DNA from: a virus
Direction: 5' to 3' (one strand)
Virus record (IMG/VR): IMGVR_UViG_3300025889_000199
Coordinates: 1-46,359 of that record
DNA: 46,359 nt
The position numbers and the translations under genes were made by a program. Of this stretch, positions 8,647 to 17,194 are shown one piece after another (position 1 is the stretch's first letter; each line of letters opens with the position of its first letter). The notes beneath the pieces are model-generated. The model was not told the DNA's origin. It was given only the letters and a program-made list of their open reading frames with translations, and did no database searches.

Positions 8647-10049
8647 GCTTCCGCCTCCTTCAAACGAATGTAAACTACTGCACCATCTTTCGCTGCGTTA
8701 AACATATGTGCAGCCCAGTCATTGAACTTCTTGAATGCTGTGGCTTTAGTGACATGTTGTTGCAGACAATATTGTTTGATAATTGCTGATTTCTTACGCC
8801 AGCCATCACCACGCTTGTCCAGTTCAACTGATGAAACGCTATTGAAAGCAGCCATCCAGTCCTTCTTGTGTTGCTCTTTCTCGACCTTCTTAGCACCAAC
8901 TTCAACTTCACCTTCAAGCCATTGGATGAGATTCTTGAAGAGGTCGTAAAGAATGTCCTTAGCCATATCAAGATGCTCACCTGTGATTACCCACGAGTCA
9001 TCCATCATCGCAATGTGAGTAGCAAGAATGACAGAATAATTTTCCATAGCGGGTATGAATGATGCAACGACATCAGCGATTGCGAAATTTAAATCATTAA
9101 GCAGACTGTAAAAATCATCAACCACATCGTAAGTAGCAACATGGAAGGACTCATCGACAGTGAACATATCATACATGCAAGACTGAACGAGTTCCTCTTG
9201 TTGCTCACGAGTCATGCTATCCCATTCAGTGAATGTTGTCTCAGTGAGAGCACGAACACGCTCAGCCAGTCGCTTCTCAAGAGTAGTAAAATAGTCGACA
9301 ATATCATCATAAGAAACTGTGGACTCTTCTCCTTTTCTAAAGGCTCTTTGCATACGAATTTGAGACACTTGTTTTCTACGGTCCATGTCCCAGTGTGACC
9401 AATAAAGTAGGACTCTTTGGAAAATACCTTTAGTCAAAACATACTCTTTAACTCCTTTAGGCGGGTAGGTTGTAATCCAAAGCGATACTAATGATTCTGT
9501 TTCAATACGCCTACCGCTCAAGTGCTTGACAAGAATGTTTGAGTTGCTACCTATCGGATTACAGGCTGATTGAAGATACAATACTGTCTCTTGTGAATGT
9601 TTACCGGGATTGAGAATAATACTCCCTTCATCAAAATTGAGTGCTTTCTGACCAGCGAGCATACCATCAGTCTGTACTGTTATCTGCTCTTTCTTCCCTT
9701 CATCATTCACTATTGTTTCAGTAGTGACACCTCCGATAAGACCTGCATCAGACCCACTCGTGTAAGCGTCGCTATCAAGACCGCAATCTTTCAATACATC
9801 ACCCACAAACTCCCATGCAATCGACTTACCAGTTCTCGATGGCTGAATAATGAAACAATGAACACGGGGGTCAAGATGGGTATTACCCCAAGGTATTCTC
9901 ACATAAGGTGCTGCTACCTGACCTTGAATAAAGAAGAACGATAACATCGCAGGGATGTCATTGTCAATACTCACTTGTCCAAACTGCTCTACATAACCTT
10001 TGAAGAAATCGAATTTCTTCACCGCTTGATAATCCGTCGCTACTCGCAT
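8643..10049 (-). CDS. AAA+/DUF3987-like ATPase, probable replicative helicase
   Basis: A 468-aa P-loop ATPase: Walker A 'QPSRTGKS' near residue 70, Walker B 'ALNFDEGSII' near 135, a sensor-like 'SLWITTYPP' and an arginine-finger-like 'GIFQRVLLYW'. A C-terminal winged-helix-like segment (about residues 410-465) follows. The architecture is like DUF3987 or MCM-related helicases carried by mobile elements. Its place next to the primase, nuclease and polymerase genes makes a replicative helicase the best guess. The start is supported by GAGGT 8 nt upstream and a TATA-like box at 10072-10080. A DNA-translocase role is the main alternative. Confidence 0.65.
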   Translation of the reverse strand: MRVATDYQAVKKFDFFKGYVEQFGQVSIDNDIPAMLSFFFIQGQVAAPYVRIPWGNTHLDPRVHCFIIQPSRTGKSIAWEFVGDVLKDCGLDSDAYTSGSDAGLIGGVTTETIVNDEGKKEQITVQTDGMLAGQKALNFDEGSIILNPGKHSQETVLYLQSACNPIGSNSNILVKHLSGRRIETESLVSLWITTYPPKGVKEYVLTKGIFQRVLLYWSHWDMDRRKQVSQIRMQRAFRKGEESTVSYDDIVDYFTTLEKRLAERVRALTETTFTEWDSMTREQQEELVQSCMYDMFTVDESFHVATYDVVDDFYSLLNDLNFAIADVVASFIPAMENYSVILATHIAMMDDSWVITGEHLDMAKDILYDLFKNLIQWLEGEVEVGAKKVEKEQHKKDWMAAFNSVSSVELDKRGDGWRKKSAIIKQYCLQQHVTKATAFKKFNDWAAHMFNAAKDGAVVYIRLKEAEA

Positions 10050-10071
10050 AATTCTACCTCATCAACTACCT

Positions 10072-10080
10072 GTATATAAA
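10072..10080 (-). promoter_or_regulatory. Canonical archaeal TATA box (TTTATATA)
   Basis: On the minus strand TTTATATAC lies about 24 nt before the ATG of the helicase-like ATPase, the expected TATA position for a nearly leaderless or short-leader archaeal transcript. The intergenic space also has TTTACAACC-like direct repeats at about 10092-10115. Confidence 0.5.
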
Positions 10081-10121
10081 CTAAACTAAATGCTTTACAA
10101 CCTTTACAACCTATACAGTTA

Positions 10122-10143
10122 TGATGCTGCTTTAAAAACTACC
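10122..10143 (-). promoter_or_regulatory. Divergent copy of the 22-bp promoter element
   Basis: Minus-strand GTTTTTAAAGCAGCATCA keeps the TTAAAGC and CATCA blocks of the repeated element but not its left half. It is about 80 nt from the downstream ATG, farther than the good copies, so it may be a decayed or weak version. Confidence 0.3.
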
Positions 10144-10837
10144 TGCGAACAGTGCGTTGTATGTGAACGGGACTTTCACTGGTCAAAACTTCGATAATCA
10201 TCCGGCGTTTCTGCTCACCTAATCCCTTAACTTGCTTGAGAGCCTCAGGAAACATCATCTCTTCGATATTACCGCATTTATCCAGTAATCGTTCTACAAG
10301 GTCAGGTCCGATACCGGGTATAGAGAGTAAGACATCCTTTCTAACATCATTTGTAGAAACTCGACGCACTGCTTTCGCTCCATGACTACTCGCTGGTTTG
10401 TGTAATTTGTCGTGCAACTTAGTCACGAAAAGAGCAGCCTCGCTGATGTTAGGGGTGTAGAATACCTGACAATCGAAATCAGCCATAATCCGAGCAATCG
10501 TACCAGTCAATTCATTCTGTACTCTACTGTGTGATAATTTCTTACCATTTCTTTGGGCTAACGCTACATGCTTTGCTACGCTCCCGTGTATGAGTAAAAA
10601 GAATCGCTCGTAGTTGGCATCCATGTTCTCTAACTGTCGCCACAGATGACCACTATGGCTGGACTGAAACAAATCACTTATGCTCTTAGCCTCAACACAG
10701 GCTGAACCAAGAAGGTAATCACCTACAACTAATGATTGTCTTGCTACTGCTAAGCCTGCTTTCTGTGCTTTACGAATGATAGAGTCACATAATGAACCTC
10801 TTTCATTGCTGTCGATAATGAGGTCAGGCTTCGGCAT
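10139..10837 (-). CDS. ERCC4/Hef-family structure-specific nuclease
   Basis: A 232-aa protein with an N-terminal ERCC4 nuclease domain: 'IIDSNERG' near residue 7, then 'GDYLLG' and 'VEAKSISD', matching the family GDY...ERKxxxD. The central Arg is Ala here. A C-terminal helix-hairpin-helix pair follows ('SIPGIGPDLVERLL' and 'QVKGLGEQKRRMI', about residues 171-215). XPF/Mus81/Hef enzymes cut branched DNA at forks and flaps. This short form lacks the Hef helicase domain, like other viral and crenarchaeal XPF proteins. It starts 2 nt after the upstream stop. The active-site substitution makes full activity uncertain. Confidence 0.83.
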   Translation of the reverse strand: MPKPDLIIDSNERGSLCDSIIRKAQKAGLAVARQSLVVGDYLLGSACVEAKSISDLFQSSHSGHLWRQLENMDANYERFFLLIHGSVAKHVALAQRNGKKLSHSRVQNELTGTIARIMADFDCQVFYTPNISEAALFVTKLHDKLHKPASSHGAKAVRRVSTNDVRKDVLLSIPGIGPDLVERLLDKCGNIEEMMFPEALKQVKGLGEQKRRMIIEVLTSESPVHIQRTVRR

Positions 10838-10839
10838 TG

Positions 10840-11163
10840 TCAGACATCACCACCGTAGTGAGTTGGGTTTTGAAAGACTCTTCTGTACTCAATATGCTTG
10901 TGTGCTATCTTTCTTTTCTCTATGAATCCCTCTTCAAGTAGATATTTCAAGAATGCTTTTATTTCAGACGACGATTTCTTTATTGACATATGCTTCATTA
11001 GTCGCCTTGGTGTCTTCCAAACTTCATCGAGGTGTAGTAGCAATTCAATAAATTCAGAATCTAACCAAGTCACTTCCCAGTTGTCTGTTCTAATATGTTC
11101 CTCAGTTGTTATTTTTATTCCTCTTAGAAATCCTTTAGTTGTTTTATATTCGTATTTTTTCAT
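10840..11163 (-). CDS. Winged-helix DNA-binding protein
   Basis: A 107-aa basic protein. Residues 35-95 read as a winged helix: an N-terminal helix, a recognition-like helix around 'SSSEIKAFLKYLLEEGFIEK' and a strand pair 'KIAHKHIEYRRVF'. The pattern suggests a MarR/ArsR-like regulator or a replication accessory factor. ATGA overlap with the primase stop, with GGAG 8 nt upstream. It could regulate its own operon; no target site is evident. Confidence 0.55.
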   Translation of the reverse strand: MKKYEYKTTKGFLRGIKITTEEHIRTDNWEVTWLDSEFIELLLHLDEVWKTPRRLMKHMSIKKSSSEIKAFLKYLLEEGFIEKRKIAHKHIEYRRVFQNPTHYGGDV

Positions 11164-12269
11164 GCTTCTATCTCCTGTATTGTACCGTCGTAGTATCTAC
11201 ATCGACCTACGCAAAACCCATCTCGCTCTATGGTAGAACATCGTGGAGCATCCAGTCCACATTTACCGTCACCACCGTAAATAATGCTTTCAACTTGTAT
11301 TCTCGTCATCTCTTCTTTGAAATCAACCCAACCTTGTTTGGCAATGATGTCGCATAATCTTTCTACATGCTCCGCTCTATCTTCATTACTAATTGCCTCA
11401 GGTCTAAAGAACCATCTGAAACGAGCAGCGAGATACGATGCGAGATGTAAACGATGACGATGAGTAGGGTTTCCTACTCCAAGTGCTGACGATAAACACG
11501 GCAAAACGACAATGTCATCAAGAGTGACATCGGGAAGATGGTCAACCTTTTCTACATCTCGCTTGAAGAAGTTCTTACGCTCAGGTAATTTAATATCAGC
11601 ACCTTTGCTACCATGTTCAATATATCCTTTACGAGCCTCTTGAGCCAGTTCCATTAAACCATCGTGATTTAGTTCAAGAACTTCTCTACTCATCAGTGGT
11701 ATGCTCCAGCACCCACGACGAGCGTTGTATGAATTAGGAATGCGAATCATACCGCTTGTATCGAATGCTACAGCAGGGTCATTACATCCCAGTTCCAACT
11801 TCTTATGCCATTGAGCCATAAGATTACGCCCACCTTCTTTGATGCGACGAACCTCTTGTGCTGATGTAGGCATGTAAGTTTCAGATAGGGCTACCCAAAT
11901 GTGAAAACCTCCACCACTGAACCATACAAAATGTCGAATATCTTCGCTCAATAAAAAACGATGCAGCCTTTTAACCTGTTCGTGCATGTATGAGAACTCT
12001 ACATCTGCACCTCGTTGTTTGAAATCCTTACAGTCAAAGTCCATAATGAAATGATGAATTACTGGTGTGTCATAATCTACACGGTGATTACGAGGAGGCT
12101 TAGTGGCACGATAACCGTAGGCTGTAAAGTATGCATTTCCGCTTCCGTTCTTTCCTTTCCAATATCGCTCTAATTCACTCCAAGACCGTACAATAAATCG
12201 ACCGCCCTGTGCTCCATTGCTACCGATTTCTAAGACTTCTCGTGGGAAGTCTAAGCGAATGAAGGACAT
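11160..12269 (-). CDS. Fused archaeo-eukaryotic primase (PriS catalytic + PriL-like Fe-S domain)
   Basis: A 369-aa protein. The N-terminal primase core has 'IMDFDCKDF' (metal-binding DxD), 'FSGGGFHIW' (the family SxGxGxH-like motif) and 'MIRIPNSYNARRG'. The C-terminal third matches the PriL iron-sulphur domain: 'LPCLSSALG' (first Cys), a helix with H and R, then 'PRCSTIERDGFCVGRC' supplying three more Cys. Both primase halves are therefore in one chain, as in some archaeal plasmid and virus primases. It would make primers for the PolB. The ATG at 12269 is preferred over an upstream GTG because AAGGAG lies 8 nt before it. Confidence 0.85.
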   Translation of the reverse strand: MSFIRLDFPREVLEIGSNGAQGGRFIVRSWSELERYWKGKNGSGNAYFTAYGYRATKPPRNHRVDYDTPVIHHFIMDFDCKDFKQRGADVEFSYMHEQVKRLHRFLLSEDIRHFVWFSGGGFHIWVALSETYMPTSAQEVRRIKEGGRNLMAQWHKKLELGCNDPAVAFDTSGMIRIPNSYNARRGCWSIPLMSREVLELNHDGLMELAQEARKGYIEHGSKGADIKLPERKNFFKRDVEKVDHLPDVTLDDIVVLPCLSSALGVGNPTHRHRLHLASYLAARFRWFFRPEAISNEDRAEHVERLCDIIAKQGWVDFKEEMTRIQVESIIYGGDGKCGLDAPRCSTIERDGFCVGRCRYYDGTIQEIEA

Positions 12270-12274
12270 GAAGT

Positions 12275-12595
12275 TCACTCCTTGTGTGACGGATAGTTTG
12301 TTCTAATAGTAGTGAGAATAGTGTCAATAGTTTTGTCAAGTTCACCGCTCGATAATTGAGATGGATGGATAGTAATATGGAAGTCATACACCTTATCAGG
12401 TAGTATAGTAAGTGGTTGCTCACTTAATTCCATAAACTCATCCAGCGTTGTTTGTCTCATCGGTCGAGAGGCTACAATAGTGAAAGGACCCGTTGGTAAA
12501 CCATAGGTGACAGTAAAGCCATCATGGGGTCTTTCTTCTCGTAGTCGCTCTTCAACTTCGTCTATTTTTCTTCTCAATTCTTTTCTTGATTTCAT
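12275..12595 (-). CDS. Small protein with PCNA-interacting (PIP-box-like) motif
   Basis: A 106-aa protein. A charged N-terminal helix (residues 1-22) is followed by a beta-rich stretch and 'RQTTLDEFM' near residues 47-55. This fits the archaeal PIP-box pattern QxTLxxF, which docks replication proteins on the sliding clamp. The C-terminal part ('DFHITIHPSQL' onward) is of unknown fold. Located between the nuclease and primase genes and joined to the nuclease gene by ATGA. A clamp-bound adaptor or primase cofactor is plausible. The fold itself is not recognised. Confidence 0.55.
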   Translation of the reverse strand: MKSRKELRRKIDEVEERLREERPHDGFTVTYGLPTGPFTIVASRPMRQTTLDEFMELSEQPLTILPDKVYDFHITIHPSQLSSGELDKTIDTILTTIRTNYPSHKE

Positions 12596-13566
12596 AATTC
12601 ATCATCTCCAATTTTGTAGTCTCCCATCCAAGCAGGACAGCGTTCCATAAAGTCGCAATAAGCACACTTACGCTCGTTCTTATCGGCTGGAAAATCTCGT
12701 TTCAAATGTGCGTCGACAAGAGCCTTTATCCGTTTTTCTACGGTTTTCGGTGCATATCGACCACCGGGTCCTTTGATTGGTTCATAGTCCCACATAGGAC
12801 CGTCACCACCGTTAATGCCTCCGCCGGGGAATTGCCACCCCCAACCTATCACTGGTAAGTATTCCATGTGAGGACTGTGCTCCAACATCATGCGATAGAA
12901 CTGCATTTCAGCACGCATTTGAGCAGGCTTGTACTTGCTCCACTTACCAGTCTTTAATTCCATGAGAATGATGCCCATTCGGTCATCATCAGTGAACATT
13001 CGGTCAATGTAGCCCTTCATGTGTATAGGTACTTCGGTACCATCAGAAGCAGTCACAGTTCTTGTAGCGTGTATCTCAGTCTCATTACCGACTGGAAACC
13101 AGTCTTTGATTTCATCACGAGTACAATTACACAGCCTTTCAAACTGCCACTTGACATAAAGGCGTAGTTGCTCCGGCTCACCGTAGATGTAAGGTTCAGG
13201 AGGAGTTGGCAAAGTGTCGATGCATAAGCCGAGTGCTGTGTCTTTATCACCAGCCTCAATCAAGTCGTAGACTTCTTCTACGACTTCTTCCATAGCCTTC
13301 CACCAGTATTCTACAGCATCGTGAACATTAGACCCACGAATGTGATAGTCTTGCTCTTCACCACGCAAGCCGAGGATGTTTTGAAAATAATATTGTTGAG
13401 GACACCAATCGAATGTGCCAACTGATGACTTAGTGACACGAAGAATCTTATCTTTCATATCAGGGTCCCAAGCGTATGTGCTCTTGTCATAAGACTTGAG
13501 TAAGTCCTTGTGTTGATAGCCGTCACGCTCGTTGTTGCCCCCTTCGGGATTAGGATTGAATCTCAT
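12592..13566 (-). CDS. RecB/Cas4-like PD-(D/E)XK nuclease with Fe-S cluster
   Basis: A 324-aa protein. 'SSVGTFDWCPQQYYF' near residue 50 carries the first cluster Cys. 'GYIDRMF' and 'ILMELKTGKW' (about residues 183-207) are the D and ExK of the nuclease core, followed by 'QMRAEMQFYRMML' (the QxxxY helix). The C-terminal 'KCAYCDFMERC' supplies the remaining three Cys. This is the Cas4/AddB/Dna2-type arrangement of a [4Fe-4S] exonuclease for end resection or flap processing. No CRISPR array or cas gene is nearby, so a recombination or replication role is likelier. ATGA overlaps at both ends. Confidence 0.85.
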   Translation of the reverse strand: MRFNPNPEGGNNERDGYQHKDLLKSYDKSTYAWDPDMKDKILRVTKSSVGTFDWCPQQYYFQNILGLRGEEQDYHIRGSNVHDAVEYWWKAMEEVVEEVYDLIEAGDKDTALGLCIDTLPTPPEPYIYGEPEQLRLYVKWQFERLCNCTRDEIKDWFPVGNETEIHATRTVTASDGTEVPIHMKGYIDRMFTDDDRMGIILMELKTGKWSKYKPAQMRAEMQFYRMMLEHSPHMEYLPVIGWGWQFPGGGINGGDGPMWDYEPIKGPGGRYAPKTVEKRIKALVDAHLKRDFPADKNERKCAYCDFMERCPAWMGDYKIGDDEL

Positions 13567-14063
13567 TGTTTTTCACCTTTAGATTTCAAATACTCCGTAT
13601 TGTGAGTGACACATTTATCGTAGCCTTTCATTCTATAATTTTTACAAGGATTACCTTTAGAGTTAGTTGCATTACATTGTTTTTTACTTCCAATAGCCCT
13701 TTTCGATTGTCCGTTTCCATTAGCCCTACGAGCCACATCACAAGCAAGATTGAAGTATTTACTTTGAGATAAAATTTCTATAAGATTATAATCGGGAAAA
13801 CCTTGATTCCATGTTGGGTATTCGGGAGGGTGTATTATTTCATTTACTACTACCTCTCCTTGAAACATAAGTGCGTAGGATATACAACCCGGTAAGGGTA
13901 CTATTATAATTTCATATCTTGTATCTTCAGTAGAAAACTTTGAAGTATATCCTTTCCTTCTCATACCTTCTAAGTATTCACTTTCCTGTTTTTCTTCTCT
14001 ATATGCTTCATAGGCTTCTCTCATCTCATCAGGTTTGTGTATTGTAGGGGAATCTTTACTCAT
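13563..14063 (-). CDS. Protein with C-terminal CCCH zinc motif
   Basis: A 166-aa protein. The N-terminus is charged and helical, the middle is beta-rich with Pro. The C-terminus (residues 129-155) is 'QCNATNSKGNPC' followed by 'YDKCVTH', the widespread short motif CxAxxxxGxxC...CxxH found in many phage and bacterial proteins. Likely zinc-binding and nucleic-acid associated; function unknown. ATGA coupling at both ends ties it to the nuclease gene. Confidence 0.55.
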   Translation of the reverse strand: MSKDSPTIHKPDEMREAYEAYREEKQESEYLEGMRRKGYTSKFSTEDTRYEIIIVPLPGCISYALMFQGEVVVNEIIHPPEYPTWNQGFPDYNLIEILSQSKYFNLACDVARRANGNGQSKRAIGSKKQCNATNSKGNPCKNYRMKGYDKCVTHNTEYLKSKGEKQ

Positions 14064-14242
14064 TCGACCAACTCCAATAATTTCTCAACATAGACTGCTG
14101 CATCCATCAGTTCCTGTTGGAGATGGTTCAACCATTCACGGATAGATAGGACTTCTTCTTCCATCGTCACTCCGTACTTGACCTTACCAACCTCAGCCCG
14201 TTGCTGAATCTTCTCACATACTTTGTCTTCTATCTTACTCAT
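14060..14242 (-). CDS. MazG-like / phage nucleotide-phosphohydrolase-type small helical protein
   Basis: A 60-aa all-helical protein reading 'IQQRAEVGKVKYGVTMEE' then 'EWLNHLQQELMDAAVYVEKL'. This pattern is common in short phage proteins related to all-alpha NTP pyrophosphohydrolases. The EExxD-like helix ('QQELMDAA') could hold metal ligands. If active it would cleanse (d)NTP pools, but the protein is shorter than a full MazG domain. ATGA overlap at both ends. Confidence 0.5.
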   Translation of the reverse strand: MSKIEDKVCEKIQQRAEVGKVKYGVTMEEEVLSIREWLNHLQQELMDAAVYVEKLLELVE

Positions 14243-14352
14243 TCTTCTTCAACTCCATACAATCGTTTTGCTTTATCATAGATACTTTCATTTGCACTTT
14301 CATTTTCTTTCTCTTCTTTTTTAAACCAGTTTTTCAAAAATCCCCATCTCAT
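14239..14352 (-). CDS. 37-aa acidic/basic micro-ORF
   Basis: Encodes MRWGFLKNWFKKEEKENESA and a further 17 residues ending YGVEEE. The ATG overlaps the upstream stop and its TGA overlaps the downstream ATG (ATGA at both ends), filling the gap between two recognised genes exactly. An aromatic, basic N-terminal helix could be membrane-associated or protein-binding. No function can be given. Confidence 0.5.
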   Translation of the reverse strand: MRWGFLKNWFKKEEKENESANESIYDKAKRLYGVEEE

Positions 14353-14816
14353 TCCTCTTCACCTTTCAACCATTTTTGTAATTTAAATTCATGGAGTTCT
14401 TTCCTAAGTTTATAATTCTCTTTAAAGACATCTTCTCTTACTAAATTATTCATGGTTATTTGAGTTTTCAGTCGTGCTTTTTCTGCTTTTTCAAAATTAG
14501 ATACTTGCTTCTCAAGAAAAGCAATACGACCTTCCGCTTCTTCAAATGTCTTAGGCTTCTCTTTACCTTTTATTCGAGCATTACGATGTCTCCATGCTCT
14601 ATAAAACATTAGACTTGTTAGTTCTTTACGAGCGTCTACTAAGAGTTTGACTAACCATTGTGATTTCGGATGAACATGCTCAAAATCGTTATGCCACTCT
14701 ATCCATATTTCATTCTTACTTCCATCTCTAAAAGCATATTTTGTAAAGTTTCTACTCTCTACAAAAAGCACCTCTCCTTTGTCAATCATTTTATTTATCC
14801 GTTTTTTGCTCATCAT
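14349..14816 (-). CDS. Coiled-coil protein, unknown function
   Basis: A 155-aa basic protein. A beta-rich N-terminus with 'WIEWHNDFEHVHPKSQW' precedes a long helical region (about residues 80-150) with heptad-like spacing. The start was set at the ATGATG just after the PolB stop, with GGTGAT as ribosome site. No enzyme motif is seen. Directly downstream of PolB, so a replication accessory role is possible. Confidence 0.5.
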   Translation of the reverse strand: MMSKKRINKMIDKGEVLFVESRNFTKYAFRDGSKNEIWIEWHNDFEHVHPKSQWLVKLLVDARKELTSLMFYRAWRHRNARIKGKEKPKTFEEAEGRIAFLEKQVSNFEKAEKARLKTQITMNNLVREDVFKENYKLRKELHEFKLQKWLKGEEE

Positions 14817-14820
14817 TTTA

Positions 14821-17190
14821 TCACCAATATGCTTTAGGTACAACATCTCCTGCTGCTGCTGATATGTCCCATCCTACACTTTCGTAAAGTCGCTTTAGTT
14901 TAGATTTAACAAGTACATCAAGCACTTTATCCCAGTCAACAATGTAATTAGCCAACTCTTCTACTTCCCTGAATGCTACGAAGCGAACAGGTACATCTTC
15001 ACCCTTGATAGTGACATAGTCAGGTACACCGTTTTTGACTCCTTTGACATAGGTCCAAGTGACGCTGTCTCCCTTTCTCCACCTCTCGCCTTCGCAATGC
15101 TGATTGTAATACATCGCAGCCTTGGCACCGGGTGTAGGTGAATCGTAAGAGTCAGGGTCCTTTGTTAATCGAGTGGAAGAAACGGCGTGCATCATAGGTA
15201 CATCGCCATTCTTTACTGAAAGTGATAAGGTTCTGAGAGTTTCAGTGACTTCATTTTCATCTGCACCGTGCCCTATTAAATCCATGGCTGTCTCCTGTAC
15301 TTGTTTTGTAATCGGTGCTGAACTCGATGCCTTCAATTCATAGCCTGAAACTTTCAATTGACCAGCATCGCTTTCAGGATATACTTTGTAGCCGAAATAA
15401 CGATTCTTAACTGGAGCAGTGGTCCAGTAATCGAAGTAGGCTTCCAGTTCTACATCCATGTGACTCATGTCTAACTTCTCTTGAGCCGTCTTTGTCAAAT
15501 GCTCAGCCAAAGCCTCAGCCTCATCAAACGGTACTTGGATGAATGCCGAGTCAGTGTGACCAAAGAGAGACTTGTAGCCCATCTCCTCACTCTCACTCAT
15601 CAGATGGCGAATAGCCTCACGCCCACGGAATGTAATTGACGATGCAATATCATTGTCAATCCACATACCGTCGACAGCCTTCATCCCACACATACCGTAA
15701 AGAGCATTGACTGCAACCTTTGCTGCTGTTTGGAGCATGTTGTAGCCCAACTTTTCTTCTTCTGTCTCAGCCTCACGCATTTTACGCTTGTACTCTCTTC
15801 TGAGGTCGAGCATTTCTTCTACGATAGAAGGTAGCAATCCTTTCTTAGTTTGGTCCCAGTGAGTACCGTTGCCAAGACTTTTGATGCCGGGTCCGGGTCC
15901 ATCACGCTTCGTCTCGTAAGAGAGATTGTCTGAGAGAATGATATTAGGATAGAGTGAAGCGAAGTCCACAAGAGCCACGCCTTCGTGCCTGCCGGGAATT
16001 GGGTCAGGTATGTGGGCTGCTTGCATATGTTCACGGTTTTGATTACGAGCACTCGGTGCCTTTTCATCAGTCCTTCGACCTACAAGCCCACGGAAGTATC
16101 GTGTCACTTTGTGGGTACTACCCCACGACACACCGCATAATTTCTGCATAGCAACGAAGAACTCGATAGCATGGAGTCTCTCAGCGATGCTGCTTAATAA
16201 GGTGGTGTCCCGTAAACAGTAATCTACGAAGTGCTCATAGTAGTCGTACCACCCATTGTGAACAGTCATACCTTCAATTTCGTCAGTCAACTTAGAACCC
16301 AGTTCCAATAAACCAGCGATAGTATTCAATTTACGGTTAGGTAATTGCCCACGCCCTGACTTTTGCCATAGTGTTTCAAATCCACTACCGCTCTTCCAGT
16401 GTGCTGCTGAGTCCCAACATAGACGACCCTTGATAGGTTGTTGAGTGTCCTTGTAGCCATTTTCTTTGAATGGCTTGCTCACACGACCAAGTGGTGATAA
16501 TCTGTTAGGGTCATCTAAACGACGCATAAGATGGGGTAAGTCAGCCCACATGATAGCGTGAGCCACGAGAATATCAGGGTCACAGGCTTCCATGTGTTGA
16601 ATAAATCCCTCATGCATCGCTGCCTCACTACCGTACTCGTGTAGTATGTACCCACCCTCACGCTCAATGAAATTGACTTGCATTGTGTCGATGTCAGGCT
16701 TCCAAGCGAATACCACGGGAACATCAGCATGAGTGTCGACAACAGCCATGACTGTAGTGAAATCTTCTTTAGGGTCCCACTCAAGGTCAAAGTACCACAC
16801 ACGAGGATGAAATTCAGGGACTTCATCAGGATAGAAGTGAAGTAAGATTTGGTCGAGATAATTTAAGTCTGCTTCGTAGGTAGGCATTAAGTCCTTGACT
16901 TCCCAAAGGTCATTGGGTTTGTCAACTTCTAACTTTATTAAGGGTCGACCGTCACGCCCAGTCGCTTTCTCTTCGTAATGGATAGTAGCATCAGGAATAC
17001 GATTCTGTAATCTGTTTATCCTCCATGTTGGTGTATTTGATGGAATCCAACAGAATGGTCGCATGTAATCATCATCCTCAGGATGAATTGTGCGAGTCGT
17101 AAGTTTCCCATCTTTGTCTCTTGTTCTCAAATACAACGAGGGAGAGCCGAAGGAATCAGACCACTCAGGATAATACCAGTCTACAATCAT
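14821..17190 (-). CDS. polB: Family B DNA polymerase
   Basis: A 789-aa polymerase with proofreading and polymerase domains. ExoI 'YFDLEWD', a weakened ExoII 'AHAIMWADLPHL' (usual Asn replaced), ExoIII 'YCLRD'. Polymerase motif A 'DFASLYPNII', motif B 'KVAVNALYG', motif C 'FGHTDSAF', then a 'VKNRYFGY' block. Motif C has HTD instead of the near-universal DTD; the second, catalytic Asp is retained. Size fits archaeal PolB. It replicates the viral genome together with the clamp and loader nearby. It starts 4 nt after the clamp gene stop. Confidence 0.95.
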   Translation of the reverse strand: MIVDWYYPEWSDSFGSPSLYLRTRDKDGKLTTRTIHPEDDDYMRPFCWIPSNTPTWRINRLQNRIPDATIHYEEKATGRDGRPLIKLEVDKPNDLWEVKDLMPTYEADLNYLDQILLHFYPDEVPEFHPRVWYFDLEWDPKEDFTTVMAVVDTHADVPVVFAWKPDIDTMQVNFIEREGGYILHEYGSEAAMHEGFIQHMEACDPDILVAHAIMWADLPHLMRRLDDPNRLSPLGRVSKPFKENGYKDTQQPIKGRLCWDSAAHWKSGSGFETLWQKSGRGQLPNRKLNTIAGLLELGSKLTDEIEGMTVHNGWYDYYEHFVDYCLRDTTLLSSIAERLHAIEFFVAMQKLCGVSWGSTHKVTRYFRGLVGRRTDEKAPSARNQNREHMQAAHIPDPIPGRHEGVALVDFASLYPNIILSDNLSYETKRDGPGPGIKSLGNGTHWDQTKKGLLPSIVEEMLDLRREYKRKMREAETEEEKLGYNMLQTAAKVAVNALYGMCGMKAVDGMWIDNDIASSITFRGREAIRHLMSESEEMGYKSLFGHTDSAFIQVPFDEAEALAEHLTKTAQEKLDMSHMDVELEAYFDYWTTAPVKNRYFGYKVYPESDAGQLKVSGYELKASSSAPITKQVQETAMDLIGHGADENEVTETLRTLSLSVKNGDVPMMHAVSSTRLTKDPDSYDSPTPGAKAAMYYNQHCEGERWRKGDSVTWTYVKGVKNGVPDYVTIKGEDVPVRFVAFREVEELANYIVDWDKVLDVLVKSKLKRLYESVGWDISAAAGDVVPKAYW

Positions 17191-17194
17191 AGAC

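Noticed and set aside
12592-13566. Cas4 of a CRISPR system
   Set aside because: No cas1/cas2 genes and no repeat-spacer array in the window; the nuclease sits in a replication operon.
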